64,000 bases of DNA from the NCBI RefSeq assembly GCF_030435805.1, contig NC_081290.1:175895490-175959489 (forward strand). The letters are read 5' to 3'. Below the pieces are notes generated by a model. The model saw only the letters and a list, made by a program, of their open reading frames with translations, had not been told where the DNA came from and made no database searches. Origin of the DNA: Mustela lutreola. Taxonomy: Eukaryota; Chordata; Mammalia; Carnivora; Mustelidae. Every line of letters starts with the position of its first letter. Within the stretch, counting starts at the first letter, position 1. The position numbers and the translations under genes were made by a program. Shown here one piece after another: positions 61,340 to 64,000 of the stretch.

Positions 61340-62172
61340 AAGGTGGAGTTCAAGGTGAGGGCTTGGGCCGTCGCGGAGCCTCGGTGCCCAGCCTCTCCCC
61401 CGGCGCGCACACGGGGCGCACTGCCCGGTGACCGTGTGTTTCTGCGGAGGCCGCTCTGGGCCGGGAGCCTAGCGGGGCAGAGCATCGCTCCTCCCGCAGC
61501 CGCGGTGAGGGCGAGGACGGCCGGGGCTCGCAGGTCAAGAAGCAGGTTTCGCCCCCGATTCCTAACAGCAGCTGCTTTCATCCACACGATTTCCTCACGT
61601 TTTCACAGGTCACCGTATGAGGTCACCTTCCTTCGCAGCGGCTAGTTTGGCCACTTCCTGGCCTCCAACATTTTCTCGCAGACGTGACCCCCACGTCCCA
61701 CCGACCTCATTCACACACTGTGCGGGTCCGTCGGTCCGTCTTCGGGCTCCCCGGGACCCATCCCGCCGCCGCGGCTGCATCACGGAAGGTGGGCCCGGAG
61801 GACGAGTCCCTTCCAGCCGGCCCGTCTCCCTCTGCTCGGCCGGGACCCCGCGCTCCCCAGGACCGCGGCAAGGGCCGCAACGCGACCTCCGCCGCCGCGC
61901 ACCCTGCCGGGGCCGGGGCTGCGGACGCGGCCGAGCGCAGCGAGCGGACCCGGATCCGCGCGGCCGCGCGACTGAAGGCCGCGGGACGAACTCGGGCCGC
62001 CGCCTGGCTCCGTGGCGGTGTTCACGGCTCGGCGCCCCGAAGCGCGGGGTGTGCGCGGCAGGAGCGTCTTCGTCCTCGGGGCCGCCTGGTCCCGGCCAGA
62101 GCGGAGCGCGCCGGCCGCCCGACTCACAGCGAACTGCCTTCTCCGTGTACCCCTCCCGCCAAGGAAGGTTCT

Positions 62173-62182
62173 GGAACTTCCC
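62173..62182 (-). promoter_or_regulatory. kB-like site in the second island
   Basis: GGAACTTCCC is GGGAAGTTCC on the - strand, fitting the general Rel pattern GGGRNNYYCC. Functional use unknown. Confidence 0.4.
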
Positions 62183-62358
62183 GAGCAGCGGCGCCGAGCG
62201 CCCGGCGGCCTCCCGGTCGAGCCCCGGAGCCGCGCCCCGCGCAGCAGCGACCGCCGCGGGCCCTCGGGCTCGGCCGGCAGGGCCGGAAGCCGGCACGGGG
62301 TTCCCCGGCCGCCCCGCCTAGCGCCCGGCGCTCTGGAAACTTCTGAGGCGTTGGCCCC

Positions 62359-62368
62359 GGACTTCCCC
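62359..62368 (-). promoter_or_regulatory. kB-like decamer shared with the BIRC3 island
   Basis: GGACTTCCCC, identical to 38531-38540. Confidence 0.35.
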
Positions 62369-63640
62369 CGCCCCGAGGACGGCGCTCGGCGCTGCCGCTC
62401 CCCGCGGGGCCGCCGCCCCCGTCCCCGCCGCCGGACGGACTCCGACCGAGCGACGGCAGAGCGCGCACGACTCTCCAGACGCGACACGGGCCAGGCTGTA
62501 ACCCACTTTGATCAGCGCCGCCAGTCGGCCGCGGCCCTCCCCGCGCGCTGGCGCCCAGGGCGCAGGCGCAGACGCCGGCACCGCCCCGGAGGGAGTCCGC
62601 GAGGCGGGGCGGAGGGCGGCTCACCCGCCGGCTTCCCGACGGTTCGACCCCGCGGCCCGGGACGTGTGGCAACGGAGAGGCGCCGAGGCAGAAAGACAGC
62701 TGCGGCGCCGGCAACCGGACGGCCCCGCCCACCGAGGAAGGCTCGTCCGCTCGCTCTGTGACGCAGAATCTCGGCGCCCTGGCGCGGCGTTGACGTCTGC
62801 GTGCGCCCGTGCGCGTCAGCGCGTGCCCCGCCTGGGCGAGGGCTCGGGACGCCGGAGCCGCGCCGGCCGGCCGCATCTCCGGGGGGCGACGCGGTTCGCA
62901 CTCGGGGAGGCCGCCGGCTGTCGCGCTGTGTCCGCGTGTGCTGCACCGGCCCCGCGGTGAGTGTGGGCCCTTTGCGGGCGCGGGTCAGCGGCGCCGGCGG
63001 GCGGGGTGGGACGGGCGGAGGCCGCGGCCCTTCGGCCGGACGCGGGGGCAGGGGCGCGGCGGGCTGCGGGCTCCCCCGGTCGCGGACGCTTCTCGTCGGG
63101 GCTTCAGGGCCGAGCTGTGCGGGGGCCGGCCCGGCGCGCGCACCGGACCCCGCTCTCGCCGCGTCCCCGCAGGGCGTGCAGCCGGTTCCCGGGCGCGGGT
63201 GGGGTCGGGGGATCCCTGCGCCGCCGGCCGGCGGGCCGACCCCGGGGCCCACCGCCCGGGCCTCACTGCCCGGGGCCCGTGGCCGAGGCGGGCTTGCGCG
63301 CTGGGACTTCGCGGCGCCCGGGACTTCGCGTTGGTGAGCGGCTGACGCCTGTCGCTCCTGGTCACCTGCGGCGCGCACGCGGCGCTCCTGCCCGCTGACC
63401 GCCGGGCCGAGTCGCCAGGGGAGGGGGCGGGAGCGAGGGTGCTGCCGGGGAGGACGTGTCGGCCGCCCGCGGAGGTGGACGGCTTTAAAACGTGCGGTGA
63501 CTGCCGCCGGGGCTGCGGTGCATCGGCCTGTCGAAGGTCGCGCAGACCCGTCTCTGGACGTAAGTCGCGCGGTGCACGGCACTGGGTACGCCGGGGTTCG
63601 TTCTCGGTGCCAGGAAAGCGCGGCTTTCTGAAGCGGCCTT

Positions 63641-64000
63641 CTTCTTTTTTTTTTTTCAGATTCACAGCCTGGAAGAGCCCGTCTTTGCCCTCATTTCTTT
63701 CCCCGGCAGTGATCAACCCCATTATGGAGACGCAGGAACTTTATAAAGGGAAATAGCGGGAATGCTGCGGAGTGTAGCTTTGTGTGTGAAGTGTAGTCTG
63801 AAAGGGGCAGGTGTCTGAAGACGGGAGGCCAGTGGGGTTAGCTGTTGGCTTAGTGTGCGCAGACGATTCTGTTCGTCAGAGTTCCTCCTGTGTGATGACA
63901 CTAGGAAGGATGCGCTGTGTCCGGTTAAGCTGATTTCTCTTTACAAAATGAATGACTTAGGTACATGATGTTTAAAGACAGGCTATTTAATCTTTAAAGG
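63641..64000 (+). other. Downstream of the second island; acceptor-like site
   Basis: A strong acceptor pattern, a T-run then CAG, ends at 63659, and a second (TTTCTTTCCCCGGCAG) at about 63710. Either could begin a second leader exon. No recognisable coding sequence follows before the window ends. Confidence 0.4.

Larger units (their letters stand above)
61340..63640 (+). promoter_or_regulatory. Large CpG island, candidate BIRC2 promoter and leader exon(s)
   Basis: A CpG-saturated block begins about 5 kb after the BIRC3 stop, where BIRC2 (same orientation in mammals) is expected. It holds GC boxes, a CRE-like TGACGTCT (62791-62798) and two kB-like sites. Two strong donors follow: GCG|GTGAGT (exon end 62956) and GAC|GTAAGT (exon end 63559). 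Known BIRC2 transcripts start with non-coding sequence, so absence of the cIAP1 N-terminus before 64 kb is expected. Long frames on both strands are GC artefacts. An unrelated or divergent transcript cannot be excluded. Confidence 0.65.

Noticed and set aside
62512-63582. 356-codon open frame, - strand, and companions in the second CpG island
   Set aside because: Pro/Arg/Gly-rich frames appear in all six frames of CpG islands because stop codons are AT-rich; no domain is seen.

Overview
The window is mammalian nuclear DNA from a carnivoran. The evidence is more than thirty copies of the tRNA-derived CAN SINE (heads reading GGGCGCCTGGGTGGCTCAG, CT-rich middles, AATAAA-rich tails). The consensus form fits an arctoid (mustelid, seal or bear type) better than dog or cat, but the species cannot be fixed from this.

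The only complete protein-coding gene is BIRC3 (cIAP2) on the + strand. Eight coding exons between 43196 and 56323 join in frame to a 604-residue protein, the same length as human BIRC3, with three BIR zinc fingers, a UBA, a CARD and a C-terminal RING. All introns are GT-AG. Its likely promoter is the CpG island at about 37.9-39.1 kb, with a consensus NF-kB site, a TATA-like box and a candidate first donor, which implies a first intron of roughly 4.2 kb. A second large CpG island at 61.3-63.6 kb sits where BIRC2 begins in the mammalian order YAP1-BIRC3-BIRC2-TMEM123. It has strong candidate leader donors, but no BIRC2 coding exon is reached.

Layout: 1-530 is a GC-rich 81-bp minisatellite running off the left edge. 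4.9-6.6 kb is an orphan CpG island with a ~47-bp array carrying NRF1-type motifs. 6.6-37.8 kb is intergenic, with SINEs, L1 pieces, an RPL17 processed pseudogene (20.9-21.4 kb, - strand) and an unidentified retrocopy with a clean 15-bp target duplication nested in an L1 (32.2-33.1 kb). 37.9-56.8 kb is BIRC3. 56.8-61.3 kb is the BIRC3-BIRC2 spacer, with L2, MIR, SINEs and a probable solo LTR fossil. 61.3-64 kb is the putative BIRC2 5' end.

I found no clearly new biological system. The points most worth a second look are: the strong, exon-patchy GC shift of BIRC3; a SINE whose target duplication supplies the polypyrimidine tract of the RING exon; a perfect 29-bp inverted repeat in a BIRC3 intron; and the orphan NRF1 island.
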